A stretch of 64,000 nt of DNA from Arthrobacter stackebrandtii (GTDB taxonomy: Bacteria > Actinomycetota > Actinomycetes > Actinomycetales > Micrococcaceae). Shown in pieces: positions 53,571 through 62,430 of the stretch. Below the pieces are notes generated by a model. The model saw only the letters and a program-made list of their open reading frames with translations, ran no database searches and was not told the DNA's origin. The stretch spans positions 930,001-994,000 of the forward strand of contig NZ_JAGIOI010000001.1 of NCBI RefSeq assembly GCF_017876675.1. Direction: 5' to 3'. The position numbers and the translations under genes were made by a program. Each line of letters begins with the position of its first letter. Within the stretch, counting starts at the first letter, position 1.

Positions 53571-54549
53571 GCCTGTGCATGATCCCAGATCGGTCTTTGT
53601 GCAGATCGAACTCTTGCTGCATAGAGAGCAGTGTCATACCCTCAGAACAACAGGCTGGTTGGACAAAGGAGTAGGCGATGTGGATTATGAGATGGTCATT
53701 TTCGCATCGGGTATTCACTGACGACAGGATCCAGTCAGAACCGCTGGCGCAACGCTACAAGAATTCTCGGTTTACCGCCCATGTGTGCTGACTGCGCCAC
53801 AGCTCAATCCTTCAGATTCACGAATATCGGATCTCGCCACCGCTTGACCATGGCTACACGCATTAAGAGTGATCTTGTCAGGTCGGGCTCACAGCACCAG
53901 ACCTCGGGCCGGCTCAACTTGGGTGCCGCGTACGCCAATTTTGTGAACGCAGTAAAATCACCCGACGTCGTTGGCGGCGCAGTTTCTTATGCGGCAGCCC
54001 ACCTGTGGAACTGTTCCCCGACCATTGGCGAATTGCGGCTGCCCCAGATCCAGCGCCGAGTCAAGCGTGTGAAGCATGGATCTAATAAGTCGAGCAGAGA
54101 GCAGCCCTGTTGGATAATCATCGGGATGATTGATGACCACAACCAACCCGAGGATGACGCAGATGCTCGTGAGCCACGCGCGCGGGAAGGGCATTTGGCA
54201 TTTGGCGACGGCAACGGCAAAGTCGCGAAAGTGGAAAGGAGCCGTTGCAGATTCCTGAGCTTGGTGACTCATCCCGAAAGGACGAAGGATAACGGCCTTA
54301 CCAGTGTTCGGCTCGTTCGGGTCAACCAACCAACCCAGATGCGAGGTTCACTGGTCTGGGAGCAGTGTGCCACTAGCCACCGGTCTGGCAGATACCAGCT
54401 TCATTTTGCCCCTTGGGCGACAAATTCAGAGACGAATCAGGAACAATCCTGGGAGTTCCAACGCCGTACGAAGTCCTCGTTAGGGCACAGAAAGACGATG
54501 CCCCCACCCTCTTGATATTGCGCCTACATGCTTGAAAAAGGAACCTCCG
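53571..54549. other. intergenic, no gene supported
   Basis: About 1 kb between repeat copy 4 and the AT-rich membrane-protein gene. Open frames exist on both strands (for example a minus-strand stretch near 54010-54200 with a hydrophobic WLTSICVILGLVVVIN), but none has a start site, family motif or neighbour that supports it. Confidence 0.4.
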
Positions 54550-55542
54550 ATGGCAAGACCTCTTACCAGCAAAATCGTCCGCACGCTAACTTTAAGGGAC
54601 GCAAGGGAGTTAATCACTGCGCTAATTTGGACGCCGTTAGCCTTAACAGGAACAATAATAACAATTATTGCCTATTTTGGACTGCAAATACAGCCGCTAA
54701 TACTCTCCATAATTTTTGTTTCGTATGGAGTCAGCGCCATCCTTGGCCTGATTAGCCTCACCGTGATTTACAGACGGAGAATCGCTCGGCTATCGCAAGA
54801 GATAGCGGGAAAACAAGACGAGGCCACGAAGCTGGAGAAGAAATTACGCACTCAAATTGCAATTCATCAGAATCAAAAATCTCTTATCGAAACACAATTC
54901 GGAAAAATTATTCGCAACAATGTGGGGCCCCGACACTCCATCAGCTGGACAGAAAAGATAACCATCGGCAGCAACGGGGATACTGTAATTGATCGCATTA
55001 TGCGAATAAAAGCGATGAAGGGAGGGAATTCAGTATTCTACACGAATCTGTCCGGCAATGACACGTCAACTGAAAGTGACATTACCGTCGAGGCTTGGAG
55101 AGTCAGTCTAGACAGCGTTGGAGAGACCGCGGCAGATCTGATACACCTTTTCATCCCATCGAAGAAGCAAAGTGAAATTTTCGTTTTACTTGGGCGAGAA
55201 GTTGAGGAGGATGAAGAGTATATTATCCACATACGCTGGTACTGGAGAGGGTACAGCAGGTTACTTATGAGCGGCGCTCGAGAAGACTGGATAATAACTA
55301 TTGGAAATATTTGTGACCAATTTAGTATAATTATCGACGTACATAAGACTGATTACTTTACTAATAATCGCCTTTTCTTAGACAAGCCTTCTAATAGAAT
55401 TAATACCCAATTGGATTGGAATCGGACTGAGTCTGACGAAAAATATAGCATGGTAGCTCGAGTCTCTGGAATCAAAGCAGGAAGCGTTCTTGGTGCGCGC
55501 TTTAACCCCACAGTTGACCCCACGGTTCAACAATTAGATTAA
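54550..55542 (+). CDS. membrane protein with 2 TM, coiled coil and beta-rich domain, function unknown
   Basis: A 330-residue protein unlike its neighbours in base use: AT-rich, many AAT/ATA/AAA codons, a sign of transfer. Two TM helices lie near residues 22-46 (ITALIWTPLALTGTIITIIAYFGL) and 50-73 (LILSIIFVSYGVSAILGLIS), then a charged coiled coil (RRRIARLSQEIAGKQDEATK onward, about 75-120), then about 200 residues of probable beta strands (ITIGSNGDTVIDRIMRI, YIIHIRWYWRGYSRLL). AAGGAA lies seven bases before the ATG. I do not recognise the family. Two-TM plus beta-domain is a layout used by some nucleotide-gated defence effectors, but similarity was not established. Confidence 0.8.
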   Translation: MARPLTSKIVRTLTLRDARELITALIWTPLALTGTIITIIAYFGLQIQPLILSIIFVSYGVSAILGLISLTVIYRRRIARLSQEIAGKQDEATKLEKKLRTQIAIHQNQKSLIETQFGKIIRNNVGPRHSISWTEKITIGSNGDTVIDRIMRIKAMKGGNSVFYTNLSGNDTSTESDITVEAWRVSLDSVGETAADLIHLFIPSKKQSEIFVLLGREVEEDEEYIIHIRWYWRGYSRLLMSGAREDWIITIGNICDQFSIIIDVHKTDYFTNNRLFLDKPSNRINTQLDWNRTESDEKYSMVARVSGIKAGSVLGARFNPTVDPTVQQLD

Positions 55543-55589
55543 TCTCAATAACGATTGTTATTTATCTTCTCGATTGCATGTGTATAGAG

Positions 55590-55615
55590 GAGGCTTTCGG
55601 TAGCGGGTGTGGGTC
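55590..55615 (+). repeat. outer inverted repeat, left arm
   Basis: GAGGCTTTCGGTAGC and the next 11 bases match the complement of 58133-58158 at 24 of 26 positions. It is the same end motif as the element at 44317-45093. The right IS copy seems inserted inside this pair. Confidence 0.75.
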
Positions 55616-55702
55616 GATCCGGACATACAAACCCATGAGTCCCGGCGCCTCCGAAGAGATGAGATTAGATGTCTACGAATTCACGAGATTGCACACCGGA
55701 TC

Positions 55703-58137
55703 GACCCCAGGCCTCCGGACATGGTCAGTGCGCGGTTTTTGTAGTTTGTTGAATTGCCGCGGTTCTTACTGCGGCTGAGGCTGTTAATTTCACGCCTGTT
55801 GTGAGATAATAAAGGCGTGATGATTTCTTGTGTGGGTGGGTGAAACAATGGTTTCAATGACTACCCAAACCGCCCTTCCCGTACTTCCGGACCTTGGCGC
55901 TGTGCTCATGGGCGAGCGTGCGGCCCTGCTGGAAAACGCCTCTGGTGGCAAGGTCTTCATTAACGGGCAGCTGGCCTATGTGTGGGGTGCGGGCCAGGAC
56001 GGTCTGCGCCGGTTGGCGGCCTCTCAACTGGTCGATACCGGTGCCGCCCAGGTCAACGAGGTCGCCGCAGCTTTCGGCGTCAACACGGAGTCGTTGCGGC
56101 GCTGGCGCAAGTCCCTTGAAGGCACTGGCCTGATGGGCCTGGCACCGGTAAAGAAGGGACCCAAACGCCCTTCCCTACTCACGGAAGCCAAAGCAGCAGA
56201 AATTCGTGCTATTCGTGCCGGCGGTTTGAGCCTGCGGGCCACCGCTGAAGCGACGGGGGTTTCCACCGACACGGTCCGGCGCGCCATGGCCATGACCACC
56301 ACGGCAGAAACACCGACCACTGATGCTGCCCACGATTCTCTGGTACCCCTTGAAGCAGCGGGGCAGCGTGCACTGCCGCTCTTACCAGCCCCGGTGGCCC
56401 GCGATGCCGAGCGGGCCGCTGCCGGCCTGCTCGAGGCTGCAGCGCCTTTGTTTGCCCCGGCCGCCAACGTTCGCCACGCCGGCTTGTTCCTGGCCTTCCC
56501 CGCACTGGAATCCACCGGTCTGATCAGCTGTGCGAAAGAGGTGTACGGGGCGTTGCCGAATGGTTTCTATGGCCTGGAAACGATCCTGATCGATAGCGTG
56601 CTGCGAGCACTGGCCGGGGAATCTAGGGCTGAGGGCGCCACCCGCTTTGACCCGGGTGAGCTCGGGCGGGTGTTGGGGTTGGATCGGGCCCCGGAAGTAA
56701 AAACCATACGCCGCCGGATCAGCCAACTCGCCGAAACCGGCAAGGCCGGGGAACTGATTGCCGCCCTGGCCAAACACCATCTGACAGGCACCGGGCCTGG
56801 CGGTGAGGACCTGGCTGCGGTGCTTTATGTTGACGGGCACGTGCGCGCCTATCAAGGCACGAAAAAGATTGGGAAGATCTACTCCACGAGGCTCAAGTTC
56901 CCAGTCCCGGCGACCGAAGAAACCTGGGTCACCGACGCCCATGGTTCACCGATCTTCGTCGTCATGGCACAGCCCGGTGCGTCCCTGGCCGCCGAATTGC
57001 GCGAGCTGCTGCCGGAGCTGCGCACAGCCGTTGGGGATGACCGGCGCGTGTTGGTCGGCTTCGACCGCGGCGGCTGGTCACCGGCATTGTTCAAGCACAT
57101 GGACTCAGCCGGTTTTGATGTGTTGACCTGGCGCAAAGGCGTTACGGAGGACATCAGCGAAGATCTCTTCACAGAGGTCACGCACACCGACGACCACGGG
57201 CAGAGACGCAAATGGTCGGTCGCTGACACGCCCGTTGACCTGCCCCTGGCCACCACCAAAACCAGCGGTGAAGTCTTCACGATCCGGCAGATCAGCCGGA
57301 TCGTGGGCACCACCGGTGACGGGAGCAGGCAAATCCACATCCTCACCACCGACCGGACCATGAGTGCCGGGGAGGTTGTGTATCGCATGGGCAATAGGTG
57401 GAGGCAGGAAAATCAGTTCCGCTACGCCCGGATGCACTTCGAGCTTGACTCCCACGATTCCTACACCAGCACCGGTGACGATGAGGAGCGGATGGTGCCG
57501 AACCCTGCCAAGGCCAAGGCGTACCAAAAAGTCGTTGCCGCCCGGAATGCTCATGCCGAGGCCGCTGCGATCGCCGAGACGAACCTGATGGCGCTGAAAA
57601 CCCCGGCAGAAGGCTCCACGGAACTGGCTGTCACGGTCACCAGCGCCATGCACAACCAGGCCATGGCACCGCTCTGGGAAGCAGAAACGGCGCTGATCGC
57701 GGCCGAGAAGGCTCACAAAGCCATTCCGGCAAAACTCCGTCTCGGGGAGCTGAACCCGGGCCAGCAAGTCCTGGATACCGAGGTCAAGCTCATCCATACC
57801 GGCATCCGCATGGCCGCCTACAACACCGCGATGACCATCGCCCGCGAGATCCGCACCAACACCGGCTACCGGCGCGCCAGCCAGGAAGCCCACGCCCTCA
57901 TGCGTCAGATATTCAACCAGCCCGGCGACATCGACACCACCAAGCCCGGCGTCCTCACCATCACCCTGGACCCGCTGCCCACCAAGGCCAAAACAGCGGC
58001 CGCCGCCCAACTGTGCGAGCACCTAAACAGCGCTGAAACTCGCTACCCCGGCACCGAGCTCATCCTGCGCTACAAAATCAAGAACACCACCTAGCACCCC
58101 ACAGCAATTACCTCACCATGACCGGAGCCCTGGACCC
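55703..58137 (+). mobile_element. insertion sequence, right copy
   Basis: The element is 2435 bp. Its ends are 55703-55724 (GACCCCAGGCCTCCGGACATGG split as GACCCCAGG / CCTCCGG / ACATGG) and 58116-58137, inverted. Orientation is opposite to the copy at 29896-32334, so the two could act together as a composite transposon of about 28 kb. The IS appears nested in an older element with ends at 55590-55615 and 58133-58158. Confidence 0.8.
55848..58094 (+). CDS. large DDE transposase (right IS copy)
   Basis: A 748-residue transposase, about 84 percent identical by eye to the left copy and collinear with it. N-terminal HTH units (VNEVAAAFGVNTESLRRWRK and LSLRATAEATGVSTDTVRRA), then DDE motifs LYVDGHVRAY, VGFDRGGWSP and NRWRQENQFRYAR are all kept, so it looks functional. 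The divergence between copies means they did not arise by a very recent duplication. The ATG at 55848 is chosen; a GTG-like start 18 bases upstream is possible. Confidence 0.86.
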   Translation: MVSMTTQTALPVLPDLGAVLMGERAALLENASGGKVFINGQLAYVWGAGQDGLRRLAASQLVDTGAAQVNEVAAAFGVNTESLRRWRKSLEGTGLMGLAPVKKGPKRPSLLTEAKAAEIRAIRAGGLSLRATAEATGVSTDTVRRAMAMTTTAETPTTDAAHDSLVPLEAAGQRALPLLPAPVARDAERAAAGLLEAAAPLFAPAANVRHAGLFLAFPALESTGLISCAKEVYGALPNGFYGLETILIDSVLRALAGESRAEGATRFDPGELGRVLGLDRAPEVKTIRRRISQLAETGKAGELIAALAKHHLTGTGPGGEDLAAVLYVDGHVRAYQGTKKIGKIYSTRLKFPVPATEETWVTDAHGSPIFVVMAQPGASLAAELRELLPELRTAVGDDRRVLVGFDRGGWSPALFKHMDSAGFDVLTWRKGVTEDISEDLFTEVTHTDDHGQRRKWSVADTPVDLPLATTKTSGEVFTIRQISRIVGTTGDGSRQIHILTTDRTMSAGEVVYRMGNRWRQENQFRYARMHFELDSHDSYTSTGDDEERMVPNPAKAKAYQKVVAARNAHAEAAAIAETNLMALKTPAEGSTELAVTVTSAMHNQAMAPLWEAETALIAAEKAHKAIPAKLRLGELNPGQQVLDTEVKLIHTGIRMAAYNTAMTIAREIRTNTGYRRASQEAHALMRQIFNQPGDIDTTKPGVLTITLDPLPTKAKTAAAAQLCEHLNSAETRYPGTELILRYKIKNTT

Positions 58138-58158
58138 ACACCTGCTACCGAATGCCTC
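58133..58158 (-). repeat. outer inverted repeat, right arm
   Basis: GACCCACACCTGCTACCGAA and the next bases complement 55590-55615 at 24 of 26 positions; it overlaps the last five bases of the IS end. Confidence 0.75.
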
Positions 58159-58381
58159 GTCTAAACATTAAGCAGAAATTGCGAGAAATACCAAGACTGC
58201 GAGAATTCACCGTGTCCTGCTGGATGGTTCGTTCAGCGGTGAATGAAGCCTGCCAGCTCACGCTCCGGGACGTTGACTGTTGGGCTCCAGGATACTGGAC
58301 ACCAAACCTATGTGCGAATTACTGGCCTAGAACACAGGCAATGACCAATATGAATTTTGTTCACAGCTACTGATTGCTACC

Positions 58382-58933
58382 TCAGGGGGTAAAGCCAAGC
58401 CTGATTAGAGTCGCGCAAGCAACCAGTCCCAGCCCCGCCATTGAGGCAAGAATGAGTGATACCTTTACGAGCAAGTGCTTTTGCCAGGTGATTTTACTCA
58501 TGCGTACCAACTGGTTAGTCAGGATAGGCAGCATCTTTGCTTCTTGGATCTTGGCTGGCAGTTCATTAAGTGGCCAAAATTTCAAATGACCAAAATAGAT
58601 AAAATTGTCTTGCCACTCATTTTTGACATGTCGCATGCGAAGTCGCGGGATAACCACCCACATTGCGCATCCGGCAGCCATGATCAAAGCAACAGCAGCC
58701 CCGTAGTAGGTTAATTCCTGCCAAGGACCTTCGAGCCGATTGAACAATCGGTCCTTGCCCGAAAGGGTGACGACCATGGCGAAGCCAGCAGACTCTAGCG
58801 CAAAAGCAAATGAGGCCTTCGCATCTACTTTGCCGGTCCAGTCAACTATGGCCCCGTGGATACGCCACGCAGTGTCCAAGGCTTCCTTGTCGTCGCTAGC
58901 TGGCTTGCGCTCGGGCCGTTGACTCCACCGCAT
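58382..58933 (-). CDS. pycTM: Pycsar-type membrane effector (PycTM, DUF5706-like)
   Basis: A 183-residue membrane protein. An amphipathic N-terminus with GKVDAKASFAFALESAGFAM (a D-x-K-A helix typical of the family) is followed by TM segments near residues 42-58, 76-95 (YGAAVALIMAAGCAMWVVI) and 152-176 (LLVKVSLILASMAGLGLVAC), with FIYFGHLKFWP in the loop. This matches Pycsar TM effectors, which damage the membrane when bound by cCMP or cUMP. The ATG at 58933 shares its A with the TGA of the upstream cyclase gene (TGATG), and GGGGAG lies upstream, so synthesis is coupled to the cyclase. The nucleotide specificity cannot be read. Confidence 0.8.
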   Translation of the reverse strand: MRWSQRPERKPASDDKEALDTAWRIHGAIVDWTGKVDAKASFAFALESAGFAMVVTLSGKDRLFNRLEGPWQELTYYGAAVALIMAAGCAMWVVIPRLRMRHVKNEWQDNFIYFGHLKFWPLNELPAKIQEAKMLPILTNQLVRMSKITWQKHLLVKVSLILASMAGLGLVACATLIRLGFTP

Positions 58934-59631
58934 CAGACTCCCCACCTTGCATTGCTTCGGAAGAGCGTCGTGAGCCCACCCTCTTCATTCCGAACATCAG
59001 TACGTGTCCAGAAGGCCGTTCCCTCGAAAGAGGTCACCTCGTTGGACATCGATTCATAGACGGCTTTTGTGATGGTGAGCGAGTAGTCATCACGGATCTC
59101 ACTCAACTTAGCTGCTTGATTTGGCGCTTCGCCGATTGATATCAGGTCGTTGTTGTCCCTCACTCCGCCGCGAACAATCAGGGCCTCCCCAGTGTCGATT
59201 CCGATTCCATGTTTAATCGTGTAGTAATTCTCGAAGTCGGTCCAGCGTTCGGCCATCGCCGGCCTCAGGATTTCGACCACCGCCCAGTTGATGGCCAGGG
59301 CGGCGCGCACCGCCCTCGTCTCTTTGTCATGCCCGATGAATACGGCCATGACTCTGTCACCATCAAAGCTGCGTATCGCTCCTTGATATTCCCTAAATAC
59401 ACGAGAAGCCGTACTAATGTATGCCCGGATGACAGCAGCGGTGACTTCTTTGTACACAGTCTTGGCCAATTTTGATGACCCAGCAAGATCGGCATACACG
59501 TAGGTTGCATTGACCAAACGCCCGCCGTTCTTCAATACAATGTCGTCGGTTTTTGGCACAACAGTTCCGTTACTGATGTTCCAGTCGACGTAAAGGATGT
59601 CTTGAACCGATTGCTGAAGGGACGGATACAA
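58933..59631 (-). CDS. pycC: class III nucleotide cyclase, probable Pycsar cyclase (PycC) 1
   Basis: A 232-residue soluble cyclase domain. Metal-binding Asp48 (YVYADLAGSS) and Asp92 (SFDGDRVMAVF) and transition-state Asn171 (IGEAPNQAAKL) are in place. There is no receiver or membrane domain, as in PycC proteins of the Pycsar antiphage system, where phage infection triggers cyclic pyrimidine synthesis. Start is TTG at 59631 with AGGAG seven bases upstream. It is directly coupled to the TM effector. An ordinary adenylate cyclase role is less likely in this context. Confidence 0.85.
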   Translation of the reverse strand: MYPSLQQSVQDILYVDWNISNGTVVPKTDDIVLKNGGRLVNATYVYADLAGSSKLAKTVYKEVTAAVIRAYISTASRVFREYQGAIRSFDGDRVMAVFIGHDKETRAVRAALAINWAVVEILRPAMAERWTDFENYYTIKHGIGIDTGEALIVRGGVRDNNDLISIGEAPNQAAKLSEIRDDYSLTITKAVYESMSNEVTSFEGTAFWTRTDVRNEEGGLTTLFRSNARWGV

Positions 59632-59703
59632 GAAGGATCTCCTAAGTGCTTGAAGGGGGATGCGATGGGTCAGCCTCCTGCCCCACTGCCAGACAATCGT
59701 TGG

Positions 59704-60429
59704 TCATTTAAGCGGCCAAAAGTACGATGTTTTGTAGTATGAGTAGGTTTTCCCTCCCATGGCGTAACTGAACGGACCTCGCCACATATCGACACCTTTG
59801 CTCAGTTTGGCCGCATCATTCAGTTTGTTGTACGTGCCACTACCGATGAATGTCGAGAAATGATCTTGCCTGAGATCGCTCAATTTTGCCGCGAGGTTTG
59901 GAGCGGTCCCGACCGAAATCATGTCGTCGTTTCCTCTGAACCCTGCCCTGACAAGAAGTGATTTCCCGCTTGCTATTCCGCACGCGTGTCGAAGCTGCCA
60001 TCCGCTTTCTTTGATGGATCCGAACTGACTAGCGATGGCAGGCTGTACCAAGCTGTTCATCGCCCATTTGATTTGCAAAGCAGATTTTGCCGCTCGTGAG
60101 TACCGGTCGTTTCCTGCAAAGATCCCCATGACTCTATCGCCGTCGAAGCTACGGATATGTCCATTGTTAGCTCGGATTATTCGTGTACTCACTGACAGGT
60201 ACGCCTTCATGACTCTGGCGACAGTTTCGGCCGGGGATACAGCAACCAGACCAGAAGAGTCTGCCATGTCGGCGTAGAGATAGGTCGAGGGCAAGTACAC
60301 GCCCTCTGAGTAACCCATGTTGGACGGGTCAGGAACAGTTTCAAGTGCAAAATCGGTTCGCACAGTGGTGCTAAGCCGCGTATTGACCGTCTTGGCGATG
60401 TCGCCTTCAATGTCAGACCTAAGTGCCAA
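59704..60429 (-). CDS. class III nucleotide cyclase, probable Pycsar cyclase 2
   Basis: A 241-residue cyclase domain related to its downstream neighbour: Asp54 (YLYADMADSS), Asp98 (SFDGDRVMGIF), Asn178 (VGTAPNLAAKL) keep the full catalytic set. A TTG start at 60429 follows AGGAGG closely. It lies 72 bases ahead of cyclase 1 on the same strand, so the three genes are probably one operon. It may be a paralogue with another trigger or product. Two tandem cyclases with one effector is not the usual two-gene Pycsar layout. Confidence 0.83.
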   Translation of the reverse strand: MALRSDIEGDIAKTVNTRLSTTVRTDFALETVPDPSNMGYSEGVYLPSTYLYADMADSSGLVAVSPAETVARVMKAYLSVSTRIIRANNGHIRSFDGDRVMGIFAGNDRYSRAAKSALQIKWAMNSLVQPAIASQFGSIKESGWQLRHACGIASGKSLLVRAGFRGNDDMISVGTAPNLAAKLSDLRQDHFSTFIGSGTYNKLNDAAKLSKGVDMWRGPFSYAMGGKTYSYYKTSYFWPLK

Positions 60430-61286
60430 GTCCCCTCCTGTGCTACTTGAACGATGTAACCAAGCCTATCTGGGAGCACCGACATTCAGCTTGCTGTTCG
60501 GCCCATATGTCAGCCATGTGTTGGCGTCCAGTTCAAACTGTCCAATCCCGGCCATGTGGGCTGTCTACTTGCGGCCAACAGTGGCGGCCGCCGGCCGGCA
60601 CGGCCGGGTTCTGGTTCCCACCATTTTCTGGATCGTTTGGGGCTGGTGGAAAAGCGCAGGCAAGCGACGGCCCCGGGTAATCTCTCGTTGGGCATTCGAG
60701 AGTCGCCCCGATCTGAACGGCGGTGCTGATTGGAAGACTTCGCGAGCATCACGTCGTTTTAGCTGAACAGAGGCCAAGAGCATGACACTGCTGATCCGCA
60801 GTGCCAGAGTCAAGCAGAGACGATGCGAACTGTTCAGGGTTCCTGGACATGGACTGTGCGCCGGAAGACCCGCCCCTCCTCACCCGGCGGCACGGGCGTA
60901 GGCACAGCTGCCGTGCCACCGGCAGTCAAAACGTGCCGTGGGCCCCACTGCAGACGACGGGTAACACTCCCTCGGTATTGGCAAACCGTCGTGGACTCCC
61001 CACGGTGCAAATGCAGCCTGGTGAACGAGAAGGTGGCAAGGCCGGAGACCATCGTGGGTGCGTCGACGGTCATAGTTGAGGTGAGCTCCAGCTTGGCCCG
61101 GAATTTCCGTGCAGTTCCTGCCGATGGGTCTGACTGCCCGCGGGGGCATGAACTGGCCATGGCGGCCAAAATTACCGCGAGCCCACTGGAGGCCAGTGGG
61201 CAGTTTCAGTTGTCCGCCGACCTACACGGCTGAATGTCGGACCCAAAAGATAGTCTTGAACTAACTACGAGTGGGAGCAGGATCTC
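60430..61286. other. intergenic between divergent cyclase genes, no clear gene
   Basis: About 860 bases of GC-rich DNA. Open frames occur on both strands (60834-61169 minus, 60823-61233 plus), but neither has motifs or a convincing start. The promoters of both divergent cyclase transcripts should be here; no clear -35/-10 pair was found. Confidence 0.45.
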
Positions 61287-62258
61287 TTGGACCTTGACCA
61301 GTTATTGGACACCGTCAGCAAGCGTACAGCCGATAGATTCGAGAGTATGCCGAAGGTGGTGTACAAATCATCATTGGATTTGGCGAATTTACCCATCGAC
61401 GCGAAAACCTGGCACCGTCTCGATGACCTTGTTGCTGTCTTCTTCGACTTAAAATCTTCCACAAATTTGGAGAAAGGCCGCCGCCCGGCCAGTACCGCCA
61501 GCATCTATGACGCCGGGGTCGGTGGTGTGGTAAAGATATTGGAGGCCTTCAGCGCCGATTTTGTCGATATTCAAGGCGACGGTGGTTTCGGATTATTCTG
61601 GGGCGATACCCGATTCGAAAGAGCCATGTGCGCCGGTATCTCCATCCGAACTTTCAGCACCGACTTCACCCAGAAACTCGAGAAGAAATGGCCTGACGCC
61701 CCTTCAACCGGTTTCAAGGTTGGCATTGCCAGCGGCCCAATCCTCGTTAAACGCGTCGGCCTTCCCCGCCACCTTGATCTGCAGGAACCGGTCTGGGCAG
61801 GTCGCCCCGTTAACTATGCAGCCAAGGCCGCCCAGCAGACGGACCCTGACTATCTCTTGGTCACGGGAAGTGTTTGGGACCAGATCGAGAATAATGACTT
61901 TCTGGCGTTTTCATGTGGATGTTCCGGCGGTCAGCCTGACTCTGCTACTCCAGTCCTTCTCTGGGAAGAACGGATTTTGGATAAAATCCCCGACGACGAG
62001 CGGTTTGGCCAGGCACTGAAAAGCGGTTGGTGCCCGAGCCATGGGGACGAGTTTTGCAATGCCATACTTGCGGGCGAGACCAAACGTGAAGGATTGACCG
62101 AAGCAGCACTCCATGGTCGAAATCTCTTGGGTTCAGGATCAATGGAGAAGCTCGAGGCCACCAAACGCAGAAGGATGGATCGGATAGCACTTGACACCGA
62201 ATTCATGGCCGAGCGAGCCCGCCAATTGAGAGCACTAATCGACGAGCTGGGCCGCTAG
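61287..62258 (+). CDS. nucleotide cyclase of the PycC type, third copy
   Basis: A 323-residue protein with an N-terminal cyclase domain: Asp54 (AVFFDLKSST), Asp98 (DIQGDGGFGLF) and Asn176 (VWAGRPVNYAAKA). The insertion KRVGLPRHLDLQEPVWAGRPVN is of a kind found in Pycsar cyclases. The last ~110 residues (RILDKIPDDERFG onward, ending in a basic helix) have no family I know. The only start in the open frame is TTG at 61287 with AGGA close upstream. It is divergent from the other two cyclases and has no effector gene beside it unless the GIY-YIG-like protein plays that part. Confidence 0.8.
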   Translation: MDLDQLLDTVSKRTADRFESMPKVVYKSSLDLANLPIDAKTWHRLDDLVAVFFDLKSSTNLEKGRRPASTASIYDAGVGGVVKILEAFSADFVDIQGDGGFGLFWGDTRFERAMCAGISIRTFSTDFTQKLEKKWPDAPSTGFKVGIASGPILVKRVGLPRHLDLQEPVWAGRPVNYAAKAAQQTDPDYLLVTGSVWDQIENNDFLAFSCGCSGGQPDSATPVLLWEERILDKIPDDERFGQALKSGWCPSHGDEFCNAILAGETKREGLTEAALHGRNLLGSGSMEKLEATKRRRMDRIALDTEFMAERARQLRALIDELGR

Positions 62259-62430
62259 ATTTCTACTGCGATGTAATGAATCAACACTGATGGCACATGA
62301 ATCCAATCCGACTCCCACATCCAATCGCTTAAAGCACCGACTTCGGTGACGTGTAGATCCTTGGGTCCGAAAGATTCGACATTATGCGGTGACAACCCGG
62401 GGATACCTGAAATCGGAACCCACGGCTGGG

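Noticed and set aside
53781-54515. Open frame of 244 codons on the plus strand
   Set aside because: Composition is low in hydrophobic patterning, there is no ribosome site or family motif, and the opposite strand is equally open.
54550-55542. Assignment as a CBASS Cap15-type 2-TM beta-barrel effector
   Set aside because: The two TM helices and beta-rich part fit loosely, but a long coiled coil and greater length do not, no cyclase of the CD-NTase kind is adjacent, and no specific motif was recognised.
60823-61233. Open frames on both strands between the divergent cyclases
   Set aside because: They overlap each other in GC-rich DNA, are rich in Pro/Arg/Thr without motifs and lack good starts. 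Either could be real, but neither can be supported.
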